A stretch of 64,000 nt of DNA, from contig NC_014363.1 in NCBI RefSeq assembly GCF_000143845.1, positions 1,101,186-1,165,185 on the forward strand. The letters run 5' to 3'. The position numbers and the translations under genes are program-made. This DNA comes from Olsenella uli DSM 7084 (GTDB taxonomy: Bacteria; Actinomycetota; Coriobacteriia; Coriobacteriales; Atopobiaceae). Shown one piece after another: positions 11,334 to 19,293 of this stretch. The notes below the pieces were generated by a model. That model did no database searches, had not been told where the DNA came from, and saw nothing but the letters and a program-made list of their open reading frames with translations. Positions within the stretch are counted from its first letter, which is position 1. Each line of letters opens with the position of its first letter.

Positions 11334-11642
11334 TTACTTGGAAAGCACCTCAATGAGCTGCTCGCGCTGACGGGCACCCAAGCCCTTGACGCGACGCGTG
11401 GAGGAGATGCCCAGCTCGTCCATGATCTTGGAGGCCTTGGCCTTGCCATAGCCGGGAAGGGACTCGATGAGGGCGGAGACCTTCATGCGGCTTGCGATGG
11501 GATCATCGGAGTTGAGGACGTCCTCGAGCGTGGTCTCGCCCCTCTTGATCTTCTCGCGAAGCTCAGCGCGCTCGTGACGGGCGGCCGCGGCCTTCTCGAG
11601 GGCTGCCTTGCGCTGCTCGTCGGTAAGCTGAGGTAGTGTCAT
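11334..11642 (-). CDS. mihF: Actinobacterial integration host factor (mIHF)
   Basis: Small nucleoid-associated DNA-binding protein found in Actinobacteria, where it is required for integrase action and chromosome organisation. The sequence has the long basic N-terminal helix (LTDEQRKAALEKAAAARHER) and the helix-two-turn-helix core LPGYGKAKASKIMDELGIS, followed by RRVKGLGARQREQLIE. I place the start at MTLPQLT (102 aa), just behind GGAGGA; an upstream ATG at 11657 has no ribosome binding site. It heads the gmk-rpoZ-thiI run. It is the clearest single actinobacterial marker in the window. Confidence 0.92.
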   Translation of the reverse strand: MTLPQLTDEQRKAALEKAAAARHERAELREKIKRGETTLEDVLNSDDPIASRMKVSALIESLPGYGKAKASKIMDELGISSTRRVKGLGARQREQLIEVLSK

Positions 11643-11820
11643 GGTTCCTCCAAACATCGTTATCTTGCTGAGTATGATTCTGCAAAATAGCAGGTCACAA
11701 ACTGGCAGTCACATAGTTTGCCAATTGAGCGGCCGTTTTACAAGTACTTCTTCCCAAATCAGCATGTCAAAGGCGGCCATCCACACAAAACGACCCTTTT
11801 GGATGCCCCAAATTGGTCGT
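11643..11820 (-). promoter_or_regulatory. AT-richer promoter region of mihF
   Basis: This gap is noticeably richer in A and T than its surroundings. On the minus strand it holds TTTGACATGCTG (a good -35 match), TTGTGA 17 bp before TCATAC, and the perfect inverted repeat CAAACT/AGTTTG. One or more promoters for mihF-gmk-rpoZ-thiI probably lie here, but the exact one cannot be picked. No clear terminator for pyrF is visible. Confidence 0.45.
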
Positions 11821-12543
11821 TCATGCCCCCAAAAGCTCCCCGACGAGGGCTTCGAAGGTACGGACGGGATCGGTCGCCTGCGTGATGGGCCGGCCGACGA
11901 CGAGCTTGGTGGCACCTGCGGCAATGGCCGCAGACGGGGTGGCGATGCGCTTCTGGTCCCCCACGGAGGCGCCCTTGGGGCGAATGCCGGGAGTGACGAT
12001 GAGGGCCCCCTCGCCCAGCAGGGCACGCATGGCAGAGGCCTCCTGGGGAGAGCACACGACGCCGTCGGAGCCGGCCCGCACGGACAGGCCCGCGAGGCGG
12101 GACACCTCCTCGGCAACCGTGCCACAGACGCCTATCTCGGCCAGGGAATCCTGATCCATGCTCGTCAGGACCGAGATGGCGACGAGCCGGGCGCGACCGC
12201 CGCGCACCTGGGCCGCGTCCTCCACACCGGCACGGGCTTGCGCGACCATGTCCGCAGATCCCATGGCATGGATGGAGAGGATGTCGGCACCAGCAAGGGA
12301 TGCGGCGCGCGCGGCGCCCCTGACCTGAAAGGGGATGTCGTGGAGCTTGAGGTCGAGAAACACCTTCAGGCCCCTCTCGCGCATCTCGTGCACGATGGAG
12401 GGTCCCTCGGCATAGAAGAGCGTCATGCCGACCTTTACCCAGCGAGCCTTCCCACGAAGCTTGTCAGCCAGCCCGAGCGCGTCGCCACGGTCGAGGTCGA
12501 GCGCAACGACGAGGGACTCGCGTGCTTGTTCGTCTGTCAGCAT
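11821..12543 (-). CDS. pyrF: Orotidine 5'-phosphate decarboxylase
   Basis: Last step of UMP synthesis: orotidine monophosphate to UMP and CO2. The 240-residue TIM barrel shows VVALDLDRGDAL with the first substrate contacts, the catalytic DLKLHDIP motif (about residues 63-70), and the phosphate-binding end with TPGIRP and VVGRPIT. These are features of the short group I enzyme. The ATG lies inside the last codons of pyrD (7-nt overlap), so translation is coupled. It is the last gene of the pyr operon. Confidence 0.95.
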   Translation of the reverse strand: MLTDEQARESLVVALDLDRGDALGLADKLRGKARWVKVGMTLFYAEGPSIVHEMRERGLKVFLDLKLHDIPFQVRGAARAASLAGADILSIHAMGSADMVAQARAGVEDAAQVRGGRARLVAISVLTSMDQDSLAEIGVCGTVAEEVSRLAGLSVRAGSDGVVCSPQEASAMRALLGEGALIVTPGIRPKGASVGDQKRIATPSAAIAAGATKLVVGRPITQATDPVRTFEALVGELLGA

Positions 12544-13460
12544 TCCACGGCTCCAATCAACTCTCTGATGTCATTGGCGCCCTGTTCGGACGCCCATTGC
12601 CTCAGCTCGGACAGGATGCGCGGGGCGCAGCGGGGATCACAGAGGTTTGCCGTTCCGACAGACACGGCCGTCGCACCCGCAAGGATGAACTCTGCGGCGT
12701 CCTCACCCGTCGTGACGCCTCCGATGCCGCACAGGGGGATCCTTACCGCATGGTAGGCCTCCCAGACCATGCGAACGGCCATGTGGTGCACGACAGGGCC
12801 CGATATGCCGGCCGTCGCGCGTGACAGCCTGCTCCTTCTCGTGCGCACGTCGATCGCCATGCCCGGTATGGTGTTGATCAGCGAGAGGGCGTCGGCTCCC
12901 TCCGCCTCGAGCGCGCGTGCGGTCTCGCCCACGTCATGCGGCGCCATCTTGACGATGACCGGCAGTTTGGTGTGCGGCCTCACGGCACGCATGACCTCGG
13001 CTGCGGCGGCGGGCGTGGCCCCCAACGCCGCCCCGCCCCTGCTCACGTTGGGACAGCTGATGTTGAGCTCAAGGCCCGAGGCGAATGGCGCAAGGTCGTC
13101 GTAGAGTTCGACGGCGCGCGTGCACTCCTCGACGGAGTGGCCCACGACCTGGCATATGACCTGGCAGCCCCGCTCACGTAGGCCCTGGAGGTACTCCCCG
13201 TCCTGCCGCACGAACTCTGAGATGCCCGGGTTCTGGAGTCCGACTGAGTTCATCAGCCCCGAAGCGATCTCGGCCATGCGTGGGGCGGGGTTGCCGTCCC
13301 AGGGATCGATCGAGCAGCCCTTGGTCGTTATGGCACCCAGCTGAGCCACGTCGTAGAAGCCCTCGAACTGCCAGCCGTAGCCAAAGGTGCCCGAGGCGGT
13401 GTTGATGGGGTTTCTCATCTTGATTCCGCCGAGGTCGACGAACATGCTCACGTCACTCAC
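12537..13460 (-). CDS. pyrD: Dihydroorotate dehydrogenase, class 1B catalytic subunit
   Basis: Oxidises dihydroorotate to orotate with FMN and passes electrons to the PyrK subunit and NAD. The 307-residue barrel has NPINTASGTFGYG, the catalytic cysteine in ELNISCPNVSRGG, the FMN-phosphate loop GIGGVTTGEDAAEF, and SVGTAN near the end. A cysteine rather than a serine base, together with an adjacent pyrK, marks class 1B. It overlaps pyrK by 4 nt and pyrF by 7 nt. The NAD-linked type suits an anaerobe without quinone dependence. Confidence 0.95.
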   Translation of the reverse strand: MSDVSMFVDLGGIKMRNPINTASGTFGYGWQFEGFYDVAQLGAITTKGCSIDPWDGNPAPRMAEIASGLMNSVGLQNPGISEFVRQDGEYLQGLRERGCQVICQVVGHSVEECTRAVELYDDLAPFASGLELNISCPNVSRGGAALGATPAAAAEVMRAVRPHTKLPVIVKMAPHDVGETARALEAEGADALSLINTIPGMAIDVRTRRSRLSRATAGISGPVVHHMAVRMVWEAYHAVRIPLCGIGGVTTGEDAAEFILAGATAVSVGTANLCDPRCAPRILSELRQWASEQGANDIRELIGAVEC

Positions 13461-14251
13461 CAGAGGACCTCCCGGGCATCGAAGACGGGACCATCCGTGC
13501 AGCAGGCCTTGTAGCCGCCCGACACCATGGCGACGTTGCAGGTGTTGCAGGCGCCAAAGCCGCAGGTCATCATCCTCTCCAGCGAGACCTGGCAGGCGAT
13601 TTCCGCCTTGGCCGCCAGTCGCGCGACGGACGCCATCATGGGAGCCGGTCCACAGGCGTAGGCCATCCCATACGCCCTCCTTCCGAGGAGGGCGCCCATG
13701 GCGTCGGTCGTGAGTCCCCTCATGCCCGCCGAACCGTCGTCGGTCGTGACGACGACCTCGCCGCCGTCCAGCTCGCGCGCCCTTTCGACGCCCCAGAGCC
13801 GTCGTGCGTCCTGGGCTCCGATCACGACGTCGAAGGGCACGCCCCTCTCGGCCAGCATGCGCGACGCCGCCATGATGGGTGCTATGCCGGCGCCCCCCGA
13901 GACCAGAAGGCAGCGCCGGGCGTCCGTCGGCGTCTGCCAGCCGTGGCCACAGGGCCCGACGACGTCGGAGGAGTCACCGGGGCGCATCGTGGAGAGGCGA
14001 CGGGTGCCCTCCCCCACCACGGCGTAGACCAGCTCGACTGTTCCCACCCGGGCATCGGAGCGCGAGAAGGATAGCGGCAGACGCACGATGTGCGAGGCGT
14101 CGCCAGGGACGTTCAGGTTCATGAACTGTCCCGGCTCGATGGTCCGGGCCAGGGCGGGGGCCTCCATGACGAGGCGAAAGACCGAATCGGCCTCTTCGTC
14201 GTTCGAGGCGACCCTGAAGTCATGGAGCCGTACGGAGGAAGTGGGAATCAC
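13457..14251 (-). CDS. pyrK: Dihydroorotate dehydrogenase electron-transfer subunit PyrK
   Basis: FAD and [2Fe-2S] subunit that links PyrD to NAD. The 264 residues show a ferredoxin-reductase-like beta barrel with RLPLSFSR for FAD, a nucleotide-binding half with LVSGGAGIAPIMAASRML, and a C-terminal cysteine set CGFGACNTC plus a later KACC for the iron-sulfur cluster. All expected ligands are present. It is translated just upstream of pyrD with a 4-nt overlap. It is separated from pyrC by 74 nt that contain an 11-bp hairpin. Confidence 0.94.
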   Translation of the reverse strand: MIPTSSVRLHDFRVASNDEEADSVFRLVMEAPALARTIEPGQFMNLNVPGDASHIVRLPLSFSRSDARVGTVELVYAVVGEGTRRLSTMRPGDSSDVVGPCGHGWQTPTDARRCLLVSGGAGIAPIMAASRMLAERGVPFDVVIGAQDARRLWGVERARELDGGEVVVTTDDGSAGMRGLTTDAMGALLGRRAYGMAYACGPAPMMASVARLAAKAEIACQVSLERMMTCGFGACNTCNVAMVSGGYKACCTDGPVFDAREVLW

Positions 14252-14274
14252 GCGTGCCCCCTGATCAAGACGAT

Positions 14275-14311
14275 GGGACGGCGCGCCGGTCAGCTGCCGC
14301 CGCGCCGTCCC
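14275..14311 (-). promoter_or_regulatory. Intercistronic hairpin between pyrC and pyrK
   Basis: GGGACGGCGCG (14275-14285) and CGCGCCGTCCC (14301-14311) form a perfect 11-bp stem. No T run follows on the minus strand, so it is more likely an mRNA-stability or weak attenuation element than a full terminator. Confidence 0.5.
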
Positions 14312-14325
14312 GTTCGGACGAACGG

Positions 14326-15618
14326 TTAGGCGACGAGGCCGCCCTCGAGCACGCGCCTGCCGTCGACGAAGACGTCGGTGGCGGCGCCCACGAGGGTCTC
14401 GCCCATAAACGCCGAGTTCTTCGAGAGGCTCTCGAAGTAGTCGGTCGTGACCCTCACCTCACGGTCGGGATCGATGAGCGTGAGGTCGGCGCGCGAGCCG
14501 GCCTCGATGCTAACGGGCCGCAGCCTGAGGACGGAGCGGGGGTTTACGGCCATGACCTCAACCAGACGCTGCCAGGACATGAGACCGGTGCGGACCATGT
14601 TGTTGAGCATGAGGGGAAGCGAGGTCTCCAGGCCGATGGTGCCGAAGAAGGCGATCTCCCACTCGCAGTCCTTCTCGTGCTGGGCGTGGGGAGCATGGTC
14701 GGTGACGACGCAGTCGACGGACCCGTCCAGAATGCCCCGGCGCAGCGCCTCGGCATCGGAGGGAAGGCGCAGCGGTGGGTTCATCTTGAGGCTGGTGTCG
14801 AAGGCGTCCGTGATGTCCTCCTCGCTCAGGAAGAGGTGGTGTGGCGTGACCTCGCAGGTGACGGGCAGCCCCTCGGCCTTGGCGGCCTTGACGAGCTCGA
14901 GGCCCTTGGCCGTGGAGATGTGCGCGATGTGCAGCGGGCAGCCGGTCAGGCGGCAGAGCTCGATGTCGCGATAGATCTCCATCTCCTCGCCCAGCGCCGG
15001 CCAGCCGAACATGCCCAGCCGCGTCGACGCCCTGCCCTCGTTGATGACGCCATGCGACGAGAGGGACTCGTCCTCGCAATGGGCGATCGCCACGCGGTCG
15101 AACTGGGAGACGTAGTCCATGCAGGTACGCATCATGCCGGCGCTCTGCACGCCATGGCCATCGTCGGAGAAGGCGCAGGCACCCTCCATGACCATGTCAC
15201 CGATCTCGGCCAGGGCCTCGCCCCTCTGTCCGCGCGTCAGCGCGCCGATGGGACGCACGTGGCAGAGGTTGGCGGCACGCGCACGGTCGATCTGGTAGCG
15301 GATGCCGGTCCCCGTGTCAGTCACGGGATCCGTGTTGGGCATCGTCGCCACGTCGGTGAAGCCTCCGTGGACTGCGGCGCGGCTGCCGGTCTCGATGGTC
15401 TCCTTGTACTCGAAGCCTGGGTCGCGGAAGTGGACGTGCATGTCAACGAGGCCGGGAACGAGGTACTTGCCCGTGGCGTCGATGACCTCGACGCCATCGG
15501 CGGGCGCCAGCCCCGCGCCCACCTCGACGATGTCGCTTCCCTCCACGAGGATGTCGGTCATGCCGTCCAGGCCGACCTGTGGATCCACGGCATGGGCGCC
15601 CTTAAGCAGAAATGCCAT
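14326..15618 (-). CDS. pyrC: Dihydroorotase
   Basis: Cyclises N-carbamoyl-aspartate to dihydroorotate; zinc amidohydrolase. The 430-residue protein has the metal-binding motif VDMHVHFRDPGFEYKE, then the further ligands in AHCEDE and HIAHISTA, and the catalytic region VTDHAPHAQHEK. This is the class I bacterial form. The start at 15618 (MAFLLKGAHAVDP) is backed by GGAGGAGAG 7 nt upstream, and it overlaps the pyrB 3' end by 17 nt. Neighbouring pyrB is intact, so this is an active dihydroorotase rather than a structural pseudo-DHOase. Confidence 0.95.
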   Translation of the reverse strand: MAFLLKGAHAVDPQVGLDGMTDILVEGSDIVEVGAGLAPADGVEVIDATGKYLVPGLVDMHVHFRDPGFEYKETIETGSRAAVHGGFTDVATMPNTDPVTDTGTGIRYQIDRARAANLCHVRPIGALTRGQRGEALAEIGDMVMEGACAFSDDGHGVQSAGMMRTCMDYVSQFDRVAIAHCEDESLSSHGVINEGRASTRLGMFGWPALGEEMEIYRDIELCRLTGCPLHIAHISTAKGLELVKAAKAEGLPVTCEVTPHHLFLSEEDITDAFDTSLKMNPPLRLPSDAEALRRGILDGSVDCVVTDHAPHAQHEKDCEWEIAFFGTIGLETSLPLMLNNMVRTGLMSWQRLVEVMAVNPRSVLRLRPVSIEAGSRADLTLIDPDREVRVTTDYFESLSKNSAFMGETLVGAATDVFVDGRRVLEGGLVA

Positions 15619-16537
15619 TGTTCTCTCCTCCCAGAAGCAGGTACATCTCGGCCATGCGGGTGAGAACGCCAGCATTGACCTGGTCAAGGATCCTCGAGCG
15701 CGCGCAGTCGGCAACGTCGGCGTTGATCTCCATGCCCCGGTTCATGGGACCCGGGTGGCAGATGATGGCGTTGTCCTTCATCCTGCCCACGCGCCTCACG
15801 TCAAGGCCGTAGAGGCGATTGTACTCGCGACGGGACGGGATGGCGGCGCCCTCCATGCGCTCCAGTTGGACGCGCAGCATGTAGACGACGTCCATGTCCT
15901 CGATGACCTCGTCGAGGCTGGAGGTCTGCGGGCAGCCGAACCAATCGGGGTCGTCCACCTGGAAGGTCGGGGGGCCCACCAGGGTGACGTCGGCGCCCAT
16001 GGTCTTGAGGGCCGGCGCAAGGGAGCCGCAGACGCGGCTGTGCGCGAGGTCGCCGACGATGGCGACCTTGAGGCCCGCAAGATGGCCGAAGTGCTTGCGG
16101 ATGGTGTAGAGGTCGAGCATGGCCTGCGTGGGATGCTGGTGCTTGCCGTCGCCCGCGTTTATGACGATGGCATCGGTGTTCTCGGTGATCTTCCGCGGGG
16201 TCCCGGCAAGGCGGGCTCGGCAGACGAACATGTCGACGTTCATGGCGTCGATGGTCTGGATGGTGTCGGCGAGGGATTCCCCCTTGACGACCGAGGAGGT
16301 GGAGCCGCCCATGCTCAGGCTGTCTGCGGACAGGCGCTTCTCGGCGAGCTCGAAGGAGCTCTTGGTGCGCGTGGAGGGCTCGAGGAAGAGGTTCACGATG
16401 GTTCGTCCGCGCAGGGCGGGGACCTTCTTGATGGCGCGCCTGTTGACCTCCTCGAACGATGCGGCGGTGTCGAGTATCTGGGTGATGTCGTCAGCCGTGA
16501 GGCTGTAGGTGTCGATGAGGTGTTTGACAGAGAGCAT
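15602..16537 (-). CDS. pyrB: Aspartate carbamoyltransferase catalytic subunit
   Basis: Makes N-carbamoyl-aspartate from carbamoyl phosphate and aspartate. The 311 residues include the carbamoyl-phosphate loop FLEPSTRTKSSFE, the second contact GDGKHQHPTQAMLD, and the C-terminal HPGPMNRG. No pyrI regulatory subunit gene is beside it, as expected for PyrR-controlled operons. Its ATG follows the TAA of pyrR with no gap. Carbamoyl phosphate synthase genes are not in this window. Confidence 0.96.
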   Translation of the reverse strand: MLSVKHLIDTYSLTADDITQILDTAASFEEVNRRAIKKVPALRGRTIVNLFLEPSTRTKSSFELAEKRLSADSLSMGGSTSSVVKGESLADTIQTIDAMNVDMFVCRARLAGTPRKITENTDAIVINAGDGKHQHPTQAMLDLYTIRKHFGHLAGLKVAIVGDLAHSRVCGSLAPALKTMGADVTLVGPPTFQVDDPDWFGCPQTSSLDEVIEDMDVVYMLRVQLERMEGAAIPSRREYNRLYGLDVRRVGRMKDNAIICHPGPMNRGMEINADVADCARSRILDQVNAGVLTRMAEMYLLLGGENNGISA

Positions 16538-17110
16538 TTAGTTCGCGCCTCCCGCGTTCTTCTCGGTGTTGACGTCCCAGATCTCGACGGCGTCGTGGTC
16601 GTCGAGGGGCCGGATGCAGACGCGCACGTCCTCCTCGTGAGACGACGGGACGTTCTTGCCCACGAAGTCGGCGCGGATCGGCAGCTCGCGATGGCCGCGG
16701 TCAACCATAACGGCAAGCCGCACCGTTTTGGGACGCCCGTAGTCCATGAGGGCGTTGAGGGCCGAGCGCACCGTACGGCCCGTATAGAGCACGTCGTCCA
16801 CCAGGACGATGTTGGCGCCATCGATGACGAAGGGGATGTTGGTGGCATGGAGCACGGGAGCGATGGCGCGCGTCACATCATCACGATAGAAGCTGATGTC
16901 GAGCGAGCCCATCTGGGGGCGCGTGCCCTCGATCCGCTCGATCGCATCCGCCAGGAGGTTGGCAAGGGTCTCCCCACGGCGGATGATCCCCACGAGGGCG
17001 ATGCCATCCGCCCCCTCGTTGCGTTCGATGACCTCATGGGCGATGCGTGTCACCGCCCTCTCCATAGCCTGGCCATCCATGATGACCGCCTTGAGCCCGG
17101 ACTGTCCCAT
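16538..17110 (-). CDS. pyrR: Pyrimidine operon attenuator PyrR / uracil phosphoribosyltransferase-like
   Basis: RNA-binding regulator that senses UMP and controls attenuation of pyr operons, usually with some uracil phosphoribosyltransferase activity. The 190-residue type I PRTase fold is shown by the PRPP motif NIVLVDDVLYTGRTVRSAL. GIIRRGETLANLL and MGSLDISFYRDDV match PyrR closely. GGAAGGAG precedes the ATG. It is first in pyrR-B-C-K-D-F and sits directly behind a leader hairpin with a T run, the expected target of PyrR. Confidence 0.95.
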   Translation of the reverse strand: MGQSGLKAVIMDGQAMERAVTRIAHEVIERNEGADGIALVGIIRRGETLANLLADAIERIEGTRPQMGSLDISFYRDDVTRAIAPVLHATNIPFVIDGANIVLVDDVLYTGRTVRSALNALMDYGRPKTVRLAVMVDRGHRELPIRADFVGKNVPSSHEEDVRVCIRPLDDHDAVEIWDVNTEKNAGGAN

Positions 17111-17124
17111 GACGCTCCTTCCTC

Positions 17125-17240
17125 AACAAAAGTGCCCTGCCCGCACGCGCGGACAGGGCACCGGAAGAAACCTGTGTTTGGCCCTGCGGGACCCATCCAC
17201 CTTACCGGTATCTCGTACCGCGCTTAAAGGCTATCTCGCG
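17125..17240 (-). promoter_or_regulatory. Candidate PyrR-dependent attenuator in the pyr leader
   Basis: Reading the minus strand, the leader can fold as GGTCCCGCAGGGCC (17180-17193), then a strong terminator of GTGCCCTG (17154-17161) with CAGGGCAC (17132-17139) followed by TTTTGTT. CAGGGC of the first hairpin (17181-17186) can instead pair with GCCCTG of the terminator arm (17154-17159), giving an antiterminator. A further small hairpin, CGGTA/TACCG, lies upstream (17206-17220). Three mutually exclusive structures ahead of pyrR are the hallmark of PyrR attenuation. The exact PyrR binding loop is only loosely like the Bacillus consensus. Confidence 0.65.
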
Positions 17241-17244
17241 TCAC

Positions 17245-17273
17245 AGTACAGCACAGGTGCCCGCCAGTGGCAA
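17245..17273 (-). promoter_or_regulatory. Candidate pyr operon promoter
   Basis: On the minus strand TTGCCA (17268-17273) and TGTACT (17245-17250) are 17 bp apart, matching the -35 box at 5 of 6 and the -10 box at 4 of 6 positions. Transcription would start near 17238, about 128 nt before pyrR. Confidence 0.5.
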
Positions 17274-17329
17274 TACCCAAGACGCAAGCGGCACAAGATG
17301 GCACGAGCGAGCGCCGATGGGACGAAGCC

Positions 17330-18457
17330 CTAGATGGATGCCGACTTGGTCGAGGTCGGCTTGATCAGGCCCCTCTCGGCGGCGCGGCGGCTGACGAACA
17401 GGCCCACGCGCGAGAAGGCGAAGCCCGGCCCGTTGGTCTTCCAGCTGTAGAGGAACTCGGACATGAGGGCCCGACGGTAGGGCCAGTCCGAGAACGGAAC
17501 GGGGTCGTAGCCAGTGAGCTCGAAGAAGGTCCGCTTGAACGACCCCGAGAGCGTCGCGATCCGGACGACGACCTGCGGGTCCATGCGCCTGAACATTCGC
17601 GTGACCCAAGTCCGGCACCGCTCGTCCCCAAGCCCAAGCTCGCCGATCGCCGCACCGGCGTAGCGAAATCCTATGACGTAGAGGCTGCCGAGGATGCCCG
17701 CGTCGGTGACCCCGCAACGCTCGATGACGTCAGCCATGTCGTTCCAGCGTTCGAACGAGAGGCCAGCCGTGCGCAAGACCGACGAGCTGCCAGGCAGGTC
17801 CTCGCGATAGCAGTAGTAGGCCTGGTCGGTATAGACGATGGAGGAGGCCTGGACGCAGGTCTCGATCAGGAACGGATTGTCGACCCAGCCGGCACCAGGG
17901 ACCTCCTTGAAGAGGATGCCCCGCTCGTCCAGGAACCCCTTGCGATAGATGGCCGACCAGATGGATGGGTGGTGCTGGATGACACGAGGGCAGTCGCGCA
18001 GCGTGAAGGGAGTCCCGACCGGTCTGACGCGCTTGTAATACGCACAGTGGTAGAGGCGCTCCCGGGGGGTGCCCGGCATCCAGACGCGCCAGTAGGACGA
18101 CTTGACCATGTCGGGGCAGGCGTTTGACCTCGCGAGATCGAAGAGGTCATCATACATGTGAGGCAGCACGTAGTCGTCCGGCTCGAGGATGGCGACGTAG
18201 GTGCCACGCGCTTCAAGGAAGCCACGGTTGACAGCCTGCCCATAGCCGCCGTTAGGCTTGTCGATGACCCGGACCCGATGATCGCGCGCCTCGTGCCGAC
18301 GCATGATGGCAAGCGAGCCGTCAGTCGAGCCGTCGTTCACCACGATGATCTCGAGGGCGATGCGATCGTTCCTCTCGGCGGAGGAGAGCGCCTGGTCGAG
18401 GTACCTCTCAGTGTTATAGCAGGGCACCACGACGGTGACGTCAGGCTGGTAAGACAT
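17330..18457 (-). CDS. Family 2 glycosyltransferase
   Basis: Inverting GT-A glycosyltransferase, probably adding a sugar to a cell-surface glycan at the inner membrane face. The 375-residue protein starts MSYQPDVTVVVPCYNTERYL and shows NDGSTDGS, the metal-binding region ILEPDDYVLP in place of a classic DxD, and an acceptor-side helix-rich C-terminal half. No membrane helix is evident. GGGAGGT precedes the start. It follows an ABC exporter pair with a 5-nt gap, so it likely builds or modifies the glycan they export. The sugar and acceptor cannot be inferred. Confidence 0.85.
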   Translation of the reverse strand: MSYQPDVTVVVPCYNTERYLDQALSSAERNDRIALEIIVVNDGSTDGSLAIMRRHEARDHRVRVIDKPNGGYGQAVNRGFLEARGTYVAILEPDDYVLPHMYDDLFDLARSNACPDMVKSSYWRVWMPGTPRERLYHCAYYKRVRPVGTPFTLRDCPRVIQHHPSIWSAIYRKGFLDERGILFKEVPGAGWVDNPFLIETCVQASSIVYTDQAYYCYREDLPGSSSVLRTAGLSFERWNDMADVIERCGVTDAGILGSLYVIGFRYAGAAIGELGLGDERCRTWVTRMFRRMDPQVVVRIATLSGSFKRTFFELTGYDPVPFSDWPYRRALMSEFLYSWKTNGPGFAFSRVGLFVSRRAAERGLIKPTSTKSASI

Positions 18458-18462
18458 GGGAC

Positions 18463-19272
18463 CTACCTCCCGAGGCCCTTGTAGGCCGCACACACCTCGT
18501 CGGTGGGACCGAGCATGCGCTGCTGGCCGTGCTCGATCCAACAGACGCGGTCACACATGCGCTCGACGAGGTCGATGCTGTGGCTGACGAGCAGGACGGT
18601 GACGTTGTCGCTCTCGACGAGCTCCTTGATGCGCTGCTCGCACTTCTGCTGGAAGAGGAAGTCGCCGACGGAAAGCGTCTCGTCGACGATGAGGATGTCG
18701 GGCTCGGTGATGGTGGCGATGGCGAAGGCGATGCGGGCGACCATGCCGGAGGAATAGTTCTTGAGCGGCATCTCCATGAAGTCCTCGAGCTCGGCGAAGC
18801 GGACGATGTCATCGAAGTGGGTGTCGATGAACTCCTTCCTGTAGCCGAGGAGCGCCCCGTTGAGGTAGATGTTCTCCTGGGCCGTGAGCTCCATGTCGAA
18901 GCCCGCCCCCAGCTCGATCAAAGGCGCGATGGTCCCCTTGACCGTGCAGCTCCCCTCCGACGCCTCGAGGACGCCCGCGATGATCTTGAGCATGGTGGAC
19001 TTGCCGGACCCGTTGGTCCCCACCAACCCGAAGGCCTCGCCCCGCTTGACCTGGAAGCTGATGTCGTTCAGCGCACGAAACTCCTTGAAGGCCAGTTCGT
19101 GGCGCATGAGCGCTATGAAGTACTCCTTGAGCGAGTTGAACTGCTCGGAGGCGATGTTGAAGATCATGGAGACGCCGTCGACGTCGATGATGGTCTCGGC
19201 GTCGTCGCCCGGGTAGATCGGGCGGGTGAGCTTCTGGCTGTCGTTGGACTCTGCCACACGGACTCCTGTCAT
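18463..19272 (-). CDS. Polysaccharide/teichoic-acid export ABC transporter ATPase (TagH/Wzt-like)
   Basis: ATP-binding subunit of an ABC-2 type glycan exporter. The 269-residue protein has Walker A LVGTNGSGKST, the exporter-type stretch ELGAGFDMELTAQENIYLNG that is characteristic of TagH/RfbE/Wzt proteins, the signature YSSGM, and Walker B DILIVDETLSVGD. A C-terminal carbohydrate-binding domain as in Wzt is missing, so substrate choice must rest on the permease. It lies 21 nt downstream of the permease gene and 5 nt upstream of the glycosyltransferase gene. Confidence 0.9.
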   Translation of the reverse strand: MTGVRVAESNDSQKLTRPIYPGDDAETIIDVDGVSMIFNIASEQFNSLKEYFIALMRHELAFKEFRALNDISFQVKRGEAFGLVGTNGSGKSTMLKIIAGVLEASEGSCTVKGTIAPLIELGAGFDMELTAQENIYLNGALLGYRKEFIDTHFDDIVRFAELEDFMEMPLKNYSSGMVARIAFAIATITEPDILIVDETLSVGDFLFQQKCEQRIKELVESDNVTVLLVSHSIDLVERMCDRVCWIEHGQQRMLGPTDEVCAAYKGLGR

Positions 19273-19293
19273 GGGGCTTGGCGCTGGACGGGG

